DNA of 64,000 nt from Ceratodon purpureus (lineage: Eukaryota; Streptophyta; Bryopsida; Pseudoditrichales; Ditrichaceae). The stretch spans positions 9,373,266-9,437,265 of the forward strand of contig CM026423.1 of NCBI GenBank assembly GCA_014871385.1, in the 5' to 3' direction. Position numbers and translations under genes: made by a program. Below are positions 13,113-22,639 of the stretch, in pieces (the first letter of the stretch is position 1; the number at the start of each line of letters is the position of its first letter). A model generated the notes under the pieces. That model did no database searches. It saw only the letters and a program-made list of their open reading frames with translations, and was not told the DNA's origin.

Positions 13113-13827
13113 AGGTAAGAGTCGGGATGACGCCCCCACCCTCCCCTCCCTCCCTCCCTCCGCATTCGACGACTTCAGTGCCAGTGCGGGTAAGTTGCGA
13201 GATGCGACCTCTGATTTGGTCACTTGCTTCTCTCCTCGGCTTTGGTTTCTGGGTGGCTTTGGTCGTCGGGCCGTCGTCGGGTCAGCGTGGAATGCAGCGT
13301 GCGTTCATCGGCGGGGCCCCTCTTGTCCCTCCCGCCATCGCCCCTCCTCGCTCGCAGGCGCTGCTGCGAGCAGGCAGGCGGCTCGGCTCGGCTTTTGCGT
13401 CACCACGCTGCGCGGGCGACCGCGTGACCGCGTCACCGCGCTCGCGTCGCGGCGTTGTTCGTAGATTTGGGAGCTCTCATGTTGACCTTGCGTACATTTT
13501 GTGTTGTGGTATGTTCGTTTGGTGTGGCGAGGCCGCCAAGCTTTGTCGCGTGCTTGAGCGGGGCCGGTTTTACCCCGGACTGTTGTTCTACCTAATTAGT
13601 GTGTTTGTTTTTTTTTTTTTTTTTTGGGGGGTGGTGTGGGAGAGTCTTTATGGCTGGTGGGTGTGTTCTTTATTTTGGAAAGGAGAGATGTGAGGAATTC
13701 TATGCTTGGGTATTCTTTTGCTGTGAGAGTGAATATAATTTATTATATAGAAAAAGAAATTGATGTAAAATATAATTCGAATTGTGGAGGGATTTTAAGT
13801 TTTTTTTTAAGTGGATTCAAATTCGGG

Positions 13828-14003
13828 GTACGAGTATATAAAGTGGCAATGGGCATGTGTCATTTCTAACCCTAATTCTACGAGGGCTCTTTACTTCTCT
13901 TCGATCTCTCTTCCAATCTCGAGAGTAATCAAGCTTATCCTCACCTCTAAATAGAATAACTTGAAGTAACGCCTTATGTGCACTCTAGACATCCGCTTTA
14001 AGG
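13828..14003 (+). repeat. LTR-like dispersed repeat, copy 1 (has TATA box)
   Basis: This block aligns by eye over roughly 180 bp with 41851-42030. Both carry TATATAAAG followed by GGCAATGGGC, then TCTCTCTTCCAATC and a GAAGTAAC block in the same order and spacing. A TATA box followed by a pyrimidine-rich leader is typical of the promoter/R region of a plant LTR, so a degraded solo LTR is the simplest reading. No matching polyprotein is nearby. Confidence 0.5.
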
Positions 14004-14041
14004 ATAATGTTTTTGCAAGTCAAAAGTAAATTTGATTTCCT

Positions 14042-14086
14042 TTTCTTTGCAATGGAATTTCATCATTTGACTCCAAAAAAATTATT
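14042..14086 (+). repeat. Short dispersed repeat, copy A
   Basis: Shares TTTCTT(T)GCA(A/G)TGGAATTT and CA(T/C)CATTTGACTC with 15160-15203 in the same orientation, 1.1 kb away. Similarity extends weakly downstream. Probably remnants of one old repeat; identity unknown. Confidence 0.4.
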
Positions 14087-15159
14087 TAAAAAAAAAAATT
14101 TAAAAAAAAAAAAGTAAATTTGAGTTTTATATTAAATTCCATAGAACGGTTAGAAGTCAATAAAAATGGTAGTCCCCTCAAATGAATGCTTTGGCACCAT
14201 AATGTATAAACAATATACTTTATCAATATTGGTATTTATCCATCTAAAATTACCACCATTACTTTGCAATAAATATTCCTGATGTCCTAGGCTTATATGA
14301 TAGTGCGTTTCTCTTCCATTCCAGGAATGGGAGTCTGCGTTTCAAATAAAAATAAAAGTTCAGTCTGCTTCATGGGTCGTTACAATGTCTGCTATTTATA
14401 AAAATATTATACAGCAATAAGACTGAATTTGAACCATATCTCTAATCAGCTTCTATTTATTTTTCATTCTTTATTTTTTGGGACAAATGGGTTGATATAT
14501 ATAAGCCTTTTTTTTTTTTGGAAGACACGTAATCGGATTTGAATTACTGCAAGAGGAAATACAATATATAAGCCTCTGAGAGCCTGAAGAGTGTCGGTTA
14601 GGTCTAAATTATTGGTTTTTTCTTACTCAGCAGGAGGCAGGCTATACAAAAGCTTCAGAATGAATTCACAAACTACTTACAGAAGACTGATATTTTTTTA
14701 CTGTAACCTGAGCTTACATTTGAAGAAATGAAGTCCTTGAATTCATGGATAGTGTTCCTTTTCTGGGCACTGGGTGTTGGTTTTAGGTGTACTGCCCAAA
14801 TATCTATGTACATAAGGGGGTAGATTTGGTGAATTGGTACAAACGAGTTGGACTCAAAAATAGTCGTTGACTACAATCCAGGAAACAAATTGAAGTTTAT
14901 AAATTGAATTCCATATAAACCGGAAACAAAATAACAATAAAATTTAATCGACTAATATCTTATACAGTGCAAGTTGAATGGTATTCTACAAGTTATTCAT
15001 CTCTACCTAGCACTGTAGCCCCAACATGTGATCATTGAGGTGTATAGTATTTTCCTATTGCAGCTGATCAATTAATTAAGAATAAAACTTCAAACCCATT
15101 TATATTCTTAATAGGTTATATTTTTTCTTTTTGCAGTGAATAGTTGTTGATTTGTACTC

Positions 15160-15203
15160 TTTCTTGCAGTGGAATTTTCACCATTTGACTCAAAAATAAT
15201 AAT
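15160..15203 (+). repeat. Short dispersed repeat, copy B
   Basis: Diverged direct copy of 14042-14086, in the same orientation. No gene or terminal structure is attached to it. Confidence 0.4.
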
Positions 15204-17261
15204 AAATTGTTGTTGATTTTTGAATTTTAAATTAGGTAGCAATACGATTGTATAGATATTGAAAGAACGTATTTCATACGGTATATAGCAGTGTAGGTTG
15301 GGTGGGGCCCACGACATGCCATTGGGTTCACTGTGATAAATTCTAAAACTAGCCTAGTCCTGGAATTTACTGTCGTGGATGAATGAAAATAGAAGGATCG
15401 ATTTAGTGGGCATTTTTTATTCACATTTTGTGCCTTGTTTTGAGGACCGTTAGGTGGAATTTGGGCTCAACCACTGGATCACTGGAGTTGTAATTAGACA
15501 TAGATCTCGAAGTTTTAACAGCCTATGAGTTGTAACTTTGTTTGTCACTTTTGTAGATGTGAGATCTTATGTAAGTTGAATATTTTTATCCGTTTGTAGA
15601 ATCTCAAGTATGTTCATTTTGATACTTCATGTAAGTGAGAAGATAAATTGTAGTGATCAAACATTCCGGAGAGAAATTGTAAAAAAATAAAACGATGAAA
15701 AATAAATGTTGTGAATTAGATATAAATCTACCAAGTTTCGAAGATGTGCAGAGATTTTGAAAATTGGTTATGAGCAGCATGGAAATATGAAATTAAATCA
15801 AATTAAATAACATGTGAACTTCGGAAATCGTGTGTTTTGCCTGTGATGCAACACCTTCATGTCGAGGATTGGGAAGATTGACAAGAGCCAAAGCAAAAGT
15901 TGTAACCATCAGAAAGTACAGAAATTTGTAAACATGAAACAACTATGCAACTTAAAACATCGGTCAAAAGTCAAGTCCTTTATCAATCATCCTGATGACT
16001 GAATTTAAAACTGAGACGGTAGTCAAAAGTGAAGTCCTTTATCAAATTTTCACATAATTTTTTCACGTATTGGAATAAGCTATCACCAAAAGGGCCCTAC
16101 AGATTATACCATGTGAAATGGGATATATTAGTAGAAAATATACAGTACAACCAATTTTTGATCATGATACAATATGCCCTTCCTAAAGGGCAGGGCCCAA
16201 TAAACAGCTTTCCATTTGTTGAGTACTGTATAATGTGTGGTGGCACCTCTACATCAGGGTGGGAGGACCACTTCCTGACCATGCAAAAAGACTTGGACTT
16301 CAGCTACATCACATAATTGATTGGTTGGACCTCCTATTCACACACAAGTAGCATTGCGTCCAACATTAAGTTTCACACTCCACCAGTCAGGGAGAAAGGC
16401 CTGTCTACGTTTTGTATTTATTCATATTGAAGTCCAAGAAATCTTGCGTTAAAGACAATGCGGAACTTGCTCCACCCTTGAACCTGGATGTATCCAAGCA
16501 AACATTGAAATTTGAATTCTGTTTCTAGCCTTTGAAATGAAACCGATCAAGTGCAACTAAGCGATAATTCATAGTTTATTTGAATGAAACCATGCTTATT
16601 TACTCTTACAGAAACCGCCCAGAAAATTGTATCTTATCATACCGGGCATGCATGTTATATCTGAAGCAATCAAGTTGTATCGTCACAGAGCTTATTTGTT
16701 AGGAGTAGTTCGTTGCTGTTTGCAAATTTGCATGGGTGACCATTAAGCTTACAAGTAGTACTCGCTAGAGTACTCACTACACTAAAGACGGTACAAACTG
16801 CTTCAACTGCGTACAGGGAGCCAATATTTCTGACAGGCTACACGTCTTTGCTGTACCATGACTTGGGCTCATCCTTTCACTCTATCTCCCTGTGGCCAAC
16901 AACTTCGTCGAATCCGCGGCAATTCCAGGTTCATGATTCCGAAAGGCGATTTTTGACACACTAGAAACCAAGATCAATAATTGTGAATTTGCATTTGTGA
17001 GCCTAGTGGAGAGAACCATCCAGGTTTATGATCAATTCTCTCAATGTTTTTAGACCGCTGGGAGAACTAATAGACAGAGAGCTGCAAGTGAAATAACCAC
17101 GTAAGGCCTATGGTTCAACAAAAAAAGCATGGGAATATAAGAACGTGAGTTTGACACCCTTCTTGTCACTAGGGTACTATGTATCAGAACTCGAGTTTCA
17201 GATTATGACCTAAACCCAGTGATTGGATAACTTAACGCGTATTTGGCCTTGAATCCCTTAA

Positions 17262-17275
17262 CCCCTCAAGGCCCA
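17262..17275 (+). repeat. piggyBac left terminal inverted repeat
   Basis: CCCCTCAAGGCCCA directly follows a TTAA and is the exact inverse of 22622-22635. A run of C at the tip is typical of piggyBac ends. Confidence 0.93.
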
Positions 17276-18227
17276 TGCCTGAATCGGGAATCCAAGGTGA
17301 CTTTGTACCTCGGTTCACTAAATTCGCATTTTCTCCAAATGGGAGCATCTCCCGTCAAATTCACCGCTGAATGTGGATCTTAGCTACGGTATGCAGGTGG
17401 TGTCTCCGAATGGGATTGATCCACCGTATGGATTCTAAGTTTATAATGTGTGATGTCGAGGGTTGACCAGGTTTGACCGTGCATTTGTAGTCCCCGAGGG
17501 CAGTGCAGAGTGTATAAAAACTTCACGAGGATGCCATAAATTCTGAAATTTTTATATGTGATCCAAAGTGACCTTAGGAACAACAGGATTTTTTTCCAAG
17601 TCAAACAAAAAAGAATTCCGCAAACTGCAGCTTCCGGAAGTGGCCGGGCATCATGGTCGGGAGGAGGAGGCCACGGGCTGTACCCGTGGGAGTCGTCCGT
17701 GGGAGCTGACGGGTGTCGGTTCAACGCGAGCTTGGGACCTCGACTGGGCGCTTCTCAGGGGGGAGCCTTCAGCTGAAGCACACGTACAAACCGTCTCAGA
17801 GCCTCCCCGCGGCTGCTCCCATGGACGCTACATGTGCCACGAGTATGCGTTCTCGACACAACCATGGGGGCACGACACAGATAATTCAGGGAAAATTCTC
17901 TATTCATTGCACGTGACTCAAATGAGCATTACAAAATCTCCCGTAAGGAGGCCATGGTGTTCTAACATATTACCTACACCCACTGCCGCAGTTCACAGAG
18001 GTGGCATGAGCCGTAGGGGCGTACAAGGGAAAACTACGAACCCCGCCCATTGAACAGAACTACCAAACTGAAACAGACAACTGCCTTGATCTCCAGCACT
18101 TCCCGATTGCCGTGTCCCGCCCTACTGCACACGACCCCTACGTGATCTCCGACATGCTGCGGCCGGTGACGGACCCCATCCGCTCATGAGCCAAGCTGGA
18201 CACATCCCACACAACCAATACAACAAG
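17276..18227. other. piggyBac 3' non-coding region (downstream of the transposase)
   Basis: Between the left terminal repeat and the transposase stop there is no protein-like frame. It holds the ATCCACCGTATG subterminal copy at 17419-17430, within an imperfect palindrome, and probably the transposase 3' untranslated region and transposition enhancer sequence. A GC-rich stretch begins near 17640. Confidence 0.5.
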
Positions 18228-21023
18228 TTAGTGAGCTAACCGTAAGGCCCACTTCCGACACGAGTGGATCTTTGCAAAGCAGGGCTCATCGCACATAAAC
18301 ACATCTCCACACTCGTGGCACATCCGGCGCTGCTTTTTTTTGCAGAGTCTGCACCGTCTCGGCCATCCTTCGTTTCGCACGCTGACATGCACAGCGTTGG
18401 GATTTCGGTTCTGAGGTATGCAAGTCGCCGGGAGAGCAGCACTCCTTGAGAGCAGATGCATCGCCACTGCGAAATAGAAGGACTTGCGGCCCTTGCACTT
18501 CTCACGACGTACACGCATATGGTCACGGTAGAGGACCCATGCGTTCTGAAGAGAGCAGTCGACAATGAAAAAATACATCTTGTGCCACCATTTTCTGGAC
18601 CAAAACTGTACTGAGTAATCTCGCCGCATCTGGTCAATCAGATCAACACCGCGCATGTGGGACTGGTACTCCACCTGCTGCGGACTCGTAGGCACATCCT
18701 TCCTCGTCCCACGCAACCACCTTTGGGCGACGCTGCCTGTGCCTATTGGGTCCGCGGATGTGGAGAGAAAGGTGACGGGCTTGCTGTCGTACCATGTACA
18801 GGCAGCCATCTTCCCCGACTCATGCATGAGCCAGAACAGGGTGCCCCGAGGATACTCTCCCTTCTTGAATCCGGTGAGGCGATCTGGAAGCCCAACCCGT
18901 GAGCCTTTCACGGTTCCTGTGGCCCAGATGTGGCGGTCCAACAGAGCATCGAATAATGAGGGGCTGCAGAAGAAGTTGTCAACCACGACGGTGTGACCAT
19001 ATCCAGACATCCCCCTTGTCAGCTGCTGTACCACGCGCTCGCCCTGGCCGACCTCAGTCTGTCCATTCTTCCCTAGATACGGCAACATGTTGTAGATGTA
19101 ACGACTGGGATTACAGACCAAAGCCCAGACCTTGATACCGTAGCGAGTGGGCTTGGCTGGCATATACTGCCTGATGGGGCTAAAATGTCCACGATACGCA
19201 ATCATGATCTCATCGCAGGTTGTATACTTGTCCGGGTTGTAGAGCTCCCGGGACCGCTCCACAAACCCCTCGAATACCCAACGCACCTTTGCAATCTTGT
19301 CGTAAGCAGGGTCACGCTTGTCAGTGACAATATCCTCATTGTTCACAAGATGTAAGCACCGGAGTATGCACTCAAAGCGGTCGCGGCTAATCACCTTCGA
19401 GATGATTGGGCACCTCCAAAAGGAATGCTGCTTCCAGAAGTCGCGAATGGTGGGAGTCACCTTCAGCCCCATCAGAATCACGACCCCTACCCATGTCTTG
19501 AACTCTCGGACTGTCAAAGGAGTCCACCGCGGCCCTCCGTTTGTGTATTGAGAGGCGTACTCTGTCACTGCTTGCCCTGCGTATATGTTGGTTTGTCGCA
19601 CTATCTCCCTCACTGTCGCTTGGTCCCAGAACAGGTCGAAAAAGTACCCCGCTTCCTGCTTGTTACGTCTGTGCCGCTGCTTCGGTCCGGGAGTGGGCCC
19701 GCTGAAACGAACTCTATCTCCAAGCAGAGTCTCTCGGTGTGTGCCCCAGCGTCCATCTGCATAACGGTCTCTAATCCCTAACACAGGCTGCGGATTCTCC
19801 AGGTCCACCTCCGTGAACTCCATATACCTTTCGGCATCAAACATGGAGTCCACTGAAAGCCCATCGGACATGTCACTATACAAGCCCCAATCAGAATTGG
19901 CATCGTCAGAATTGTTCTCACCTGAGAAGTCGCGGTATTCCCCCATCCAGCTGACGTCCGAAGAGTCGTCACTCTCTCGGTCTGGGCAGCTGAGGGGAGA
20001 ACTGTCGGAGTGTGACGGCACCACCTGGTCCTCGGCATCTGCAGCTGAAGCAGTCCGGGCACCATCAGGGCGTCGGGTTTGGGGTCGTAGACTGCCTGTA
20101 GTTCGCTGCGATGCGCTGCTGGACTCGTCCCCCTGACGCTGCGCTTGCCACTCGCCCACGCTGCCGTCTGGTGGCACAGAGGGGGCACGCCTCATCAGTG
20201 TTGCCCCATGCAACCCGGGGATCTCCACACTTCCACGCCAATCCAGAGTTCTACAGTCACTTACCGCGACCACATGGTACCCTATACCACCTGAGAAATC
20301 GACTCCATAATACTGCACGCCATCTTCCCAATACGCAAGCTCTACACCCCCTGTGAAGTCTTGTAGCCCACCCCACTGATTGGGATCAAATCCGAGCACC
20401 CGCAAAGGCACCCACACATTACCATCAGGCAATGAAGAGCCTCCTCGTGAGTTCACCCCCCCTGGCACACACGGGATCGTCGCAGCAGTTACAGCTCCTG
20501 AGGAAGTGCTCCCTACATGCTGCCCATTCGTGAGTGTGTCTCCATGTGGAAATGTCGGCACCTCCTGGGATGCTAAGTTCGTCACAGCTGTGACCCAGTC
20601 GTCAACGCGCTCTGCCCCTGCAAAGCGACTTCCTAAATTCTGCACCGCCCGCGTCCGCGTACCATGGATTCGGGGGACTCCACCTCCCTCCTCAGTCGAA
20701 TCGCCGGCATCTCCCACATGACCAGGAAGCTCTTGTGCAATCATGGGCGAGTTCGGACCTGGCCCTGTACGTGGTCTGCGGCCTCCATGCCCCGCAGATG
20801 CCACTGGTGATCCATGGGTCGGCACGATGTTGGTGGCAGGAGATCCGCTGCTTCGGAGCCCCCGTTTACGCAGCCTCGGAGGCGTGCGTAATGTGGGCAC
20901 AATCTGAGGAGGTTCCCAACCCGGGGGGGTTCTCGGTGTCCCTCTTCCGACTCCACGTCTTCCTCTTCCTCGGCCCCGTCTACCGCGACCCCTTGTAGTC
21001 CCCACCTCCTCGCTCTCCAGCAT
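18228..21023 (-). CDS. piggyBac transposase (DDD catalytic domain and C-terminal Zn finger)
   Basis: A single uninterrupted frame of 931 codons. The enzyme would excise and reinsert the element at TTAA sites. Residues 1-100 are rich in RG repeats (RGRGRRG) and 300-400 are acidic and Ser-rich. The DDE_Tnp_1_7 catalytic domain begins near 455 (AGYFFDLFWD). The catalytic acids are visible: D604 in CDEIMIAYRGH, D682 in VVVDNFF and D794 in RGVDLIDQ, with D797 as the usual fourth Asp. The C-terminus is a cysteine-rich cross-brace-like finger (C891, C894, C902, C905, C911, C915, H920, C922), the domain that binds the element's ends. Insect piggyBac transposases are near 600 residues, so the N-terminal extension is unusual. 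The ATG at 21023 is the first in this frame, but the frame is open further upstream, so the native start may lie in the preceding frames. Confidence 0.95.
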   Translation of the reverse strand: MLESEEVGTTRGRGRRGRGRGRRGVGRGTPRTPPGWEPPQIVPTLRTPPRLRKRGLRSSGSPATNIVPTHGSPVASAGHGGRRPRTGPGPNSPMIAQELPGHVGDAGDSTEEGGGVPRIHGTRTRAVQNLGSRFAGAERVDDWVTAVTNLASQEVPTFPHGDTLTNGQHVGSTSSGAVTAATIPCVPGGVNSRGGSSLPDGNVWVPLRVLGFDPNQWGGLQDFTGGVELAYWEDGVQYYGVDFSGGIGYHVVAVSDCRTLDWRGSVEIPGLHGATLMRRAPSVPPDGSVGEWQAQRQGDESSSASQRTTGSLRPQTRRPDGARTASAADAEDQVVPSHSDSSPLSCPDRESDDSSDVSWMGEYRDFSGENNSDDANSDWGLYSDMSDGLSVDSMFDAERYMEFTEVDLENPQPVLGIRDRYADGRWGTHRETLLGDRVRFSGPTPGPKQRHRRNKQEAGYFFDLFWDQATVREIVRQTNIYAGQAVTEYASQYTNGGPRWTPLTVREFKTWVGVVILMGLKVTPTIRDFWKQHSFWRCPIISKVISRDRFECILRCLHLVNNEDIVTDKRDPAYDKIAKVRWVFEGFVERSRELYNPDKYTTCDEIMIAYRGHFSPIRQYMPAKPTRYGIKVWALVCNPSRYIYNMLPYLGKNGQTEVGQGERVVQQLTRGMSGYGHTVVVDNFFCSPSLFDALLDRHIWATGTVKGSRVGLPDRLTGFKKGEYPRGTLFWLMHESGKMAACTWYDSKPVTFLSTSADPIGTGSVAQRWLRGTRKDVPTSPQQVEYQSHMRGVDLIDQMRRDYSVQFWSRKWWHKMYFFIVDCSLQNAWVLYRDHMRVRREKCKGRKSFYFAVAMHLLSRSAALPATCIPQNRNPNAVHVSVRNEGWPRRCRLCKKKQRRMCHECGDVFMCDEPCFAKIHSCRKWALRLAH

Positions 21024-21706
21024 CTCAGCCGGTGGCTGTATGTACCCAACCTTCCTCCTTCTCGCATTCGAACTGCCCTTCCCCGGCCCCTCGGCACAGT
21101 AGCCCGCTGGAAGGTGCCATCTGCGTTGAGGGAGTTCGGACCCGTGCTCAATTGCACCTCCCCTGCCTGATCAGGGTGCCGCAAATCTGCATTTGCTAAA
21201 CCTCGCCCGCCCCTGCGCCCACATCGTCCCCCTCGCCCCCGTCTCCCCCTCCCGTGCCCTTCGACTCCGATCTCATCCCCTACCGCCCTCTCTTCCCCTA
21301 CATCGTTTGTCCCATGCTGAATTACTCCATCTCCTGCGCTCCCCAAAAATGGAGGGCCGTCTTGTGGATCTCCCCGTCTCCCACGGCCTCTCCTTCTCCC
21401 TCCCCTGTTCCCCCCTACCGCCGGAGAGGACACCCCGTCGTGAGTGCCGTCACGGTGTGACTGGTTCGTCACACCGTTCTGCAGGTGCAACCCTAGCTGC
21501 TGTACCTGGACGCCCACCCCCGTAAGGGAATTGTCTTCCACGGCGGTCTCTCCTGCCAATTGCTGCTGCTCGACGTGGGGCAATTGATCTCGGTCTCCTC
21601 CCTCGGGCAAGTCAGCCGTCACCCCTGCATGTGGTCGTTGGGGCGTCCCCATCCTTGCCGCCAGCGATGCTGCTGCAATTGCCCTTGCTTGCCGCTTCAT
21701 CGCCAC
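20741..21706 (-). CDS. RG-rich open frame overlapping the transposase 5' end (probable N-terminal segment)
   Basis: About 320 codons in a different frame from the transposase. It has no ATG at its open end: its first in-frame ATG is 21700-21698 and the frame begins inside the preceding open frame. It encodes AMKRQARAIAAASLAARMG, then Arg/Gly-rich repeats (RRGRGRRGDP, GRGRRGRGGR) like those at the start of the 931-codon frame. The shared composition suggests that both frames belonged to one long protein, now or originally joined by an intron or separated by an indel. I do not recognise a domain. It is more likely part of the transposase gene than an independent protein. Confidence 0.4.
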   Translation of the reverse strand: MAMKRQARAIAAASLAARMGTPQRPHAGVTADLPEGGDRDQLPHVEQQQLAGETAVEDNSLTGVGVQVQQLGLHLQNGVTNQSHRDGTHDGVSSPAVGGNRGGRRRGRGRRGDPQDGPPFLGSAGDGVIQHGTNDVGEERAVGDEIGVEGHGRGRRGRGGRCGRRGGRGLANADLRHPDQAGEVQLSTGPNSLNADGTFQRATVPRGRGRAVRMREGGRLGTYSHRLRCWRARRWGLQGVAVDGAEEEEDVESEEGHREPPRVGNLLRLCPHYARLRGCVNGGSEAADLLPPTSCRPMDHQWHLRGMEAADHVQGQVRTRP

Positions 21707-22037
21707 AATTGGGCCACTGCTTCTCTCGCAGAAAGAGTTCCACGGCTGCCGGCAATCCTCGCGGGTCTCCCTCCGATATCACTTGTTTCCAACCCAGTAA
21801 TGCAGCAATTTGGCGATGGAACATGTACCTCCAATTCGCCGGGGCAGGTTCTTCAGGCCACCAATGATTTCTCGCCGGCGGCGGCAAGCTCAGGAGGAAT
21901 GACTCCTCCAAACAATTCACGACTTGTTGCGCGACCTTCTCTGTGCCCCCTTCCGACAAGCCCCAACCATACAGCAAGTCCTGCACGATGCGCAATTCGT
22001 CCACAGTTGCCCTCCCGGATGACACTGAGGTCGTCAT
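21612..22037 (-). CDS. Second piggyBac-internal open frame, product unknown (141 aa)
   Basis: Starts at an ATG (22037) with MTTSVSSGRATVDELRIVQD and contains a compact protein-like stretch: Leu/Glu-rich helices, then WWPEEPAPANWRYMFHRQ and EGDPRGLPAAVELFLRE. The last 95 bases overlap the next frame, which continues in more protein-like fashion, so a single-base shift or a splice near 21710 is likely. It could be an accessory protein of the element or the N-terminal domain of a longer transposase. The frame is open upstream to 22445, but that part does not look like protein. No domain is recognised. Confidence 0.4.
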   Translation of the reverse strand: MTTSVSSGRATVDELRIVQDLLYGWGLSEGGTEKVAQQVVNCLEESFLLSLPPPARNHWWPEEPAPANWRYMFHRQIAALLGWKQVISEGDPRGLPAAVELFLREKQWPNCGDEAASKGNCSSIAGGKDGDAPTTTCRGDG

Positions 22038-22601
22038 GTTCACGAACACCCCCGTGGAAAACAGCAATTTCCGAAACCCCAGCGTACGCTCCTCAAAGCA
22101 GCGAGTGGGGGGCGCACAACTACCTCCGCCGATCGTGAAAGACGTCCTTCCCGCAACCTCCCCAACTCCTGCTATGATGCCAAACTGCCAACAGCCTCCC
22201 CACTCCGATTGCATATGGCGGCGCCCCCTCCTAATCCCCATCTGTCCTGCCTCCGCGCCCATTCTTTGAGAGCAATGTGCAGGACACCGCCTCCAGAACG
22301 CGAGTGCTGGTCGGACAAAACCCTGTGCGGACCCTCTTCGTGCCGAGGGCATCCAAGGCCCAAACGCAACCCAACGGCCTTGGACCGGCCACAACCGGTC
22401 ACTTTTGGGAAACCAGGTACAAACCGCCATGTCCCCGTTTTCCAATTCTCACGCTCAGGCCTCGATTTAGAATCCACCGTATGCAATTCTGAGTACGAAG
22501 CACTCTTTGTATTTTCATGTCCCACTTCACCGTCGATTGGCGCAGTCCAATGGGGAATTACTGCGGGATCCACCCAATTCCATAAACAAATTTGATCCGC
22601 T

Positions 22602-22620
22602 GGGGCGTTTTTTTCGCCCC
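22602..22620. repeat. Hairpin beside the right terminal repeat
   Basis: GGGGCG, seven T, CGCCCC: a 6-bp stem ending one base inside the right terminal inverted repeat. It could mark the element end structurally, or act as a weak terminator-like hairpin. Function is inferred only from position. Confidence 0.5.
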
Positions 22621-22621
22621 T

Positions 22622-22635
22622 TGGGCCTTGAGGGG
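22622..22635 (-). repeat. piggyBac right terminal inverted repeat
   Basis: Exact inverse of the left 14-bp repeat, directly followed by TTAA (22636-22639). Confidence 0.93.
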
Positions 22636-22639
22636 TTAA

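Larger units (their letters stand above)
13113..17257. other. Gene-free region with dispersed repeats
   Basis: The first 450 bases are GC-rich and resemble promoter or leader DNA; after that the sequence turns AT-rich with long T and A runs (for example 13610-13626 and 14505-14519). No exon could be supported. It contains an LTR-like block near 13.83 kb, a repeat pair at 14.04 and 15.16 kb, and a 24-bp imperfect duplication (15963-15986 and 16022-16045, one mismatch, 59 bp apart). Confidence 0.45.
17258..22639 (-). mobile_element. Complete piggyBac-superfamily DNA transposon
   Basis: The element proper is 17262-22635 (5374 bp). It is bounded by TTAA on both sides (17258-17261 and 22636-22639), the target duplication specific to piggyBac. 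The ends are perfect 14-bp inverted repeats, CCCCTCAAGGCCCA at 17262-17275 and its complement at 22622-22635. Inside lies an intact transposase reading leftward (18228-21023) with further open frames upstream of it. Near the left end 17419-17430, and near the right end 22472-22483, both contain ATCCACCGTATG, a subterminal direct repeat. The coding part is visibly GC-rich against AT-rich flanks. Exact ends and an uninterrupted catalytic frame suggest recent insertion and possibly an autonomous copy. Mobility itself cannot be judged from sequence. Confidence 0.93.

Noticed and set aside
16808..16828. Partial resemblance to a miR160 target (TACAGGGAGCCA)
   Set aside because: Only the central 12 bases match, the flanks do not, and no ARF-like coding sequence is present.
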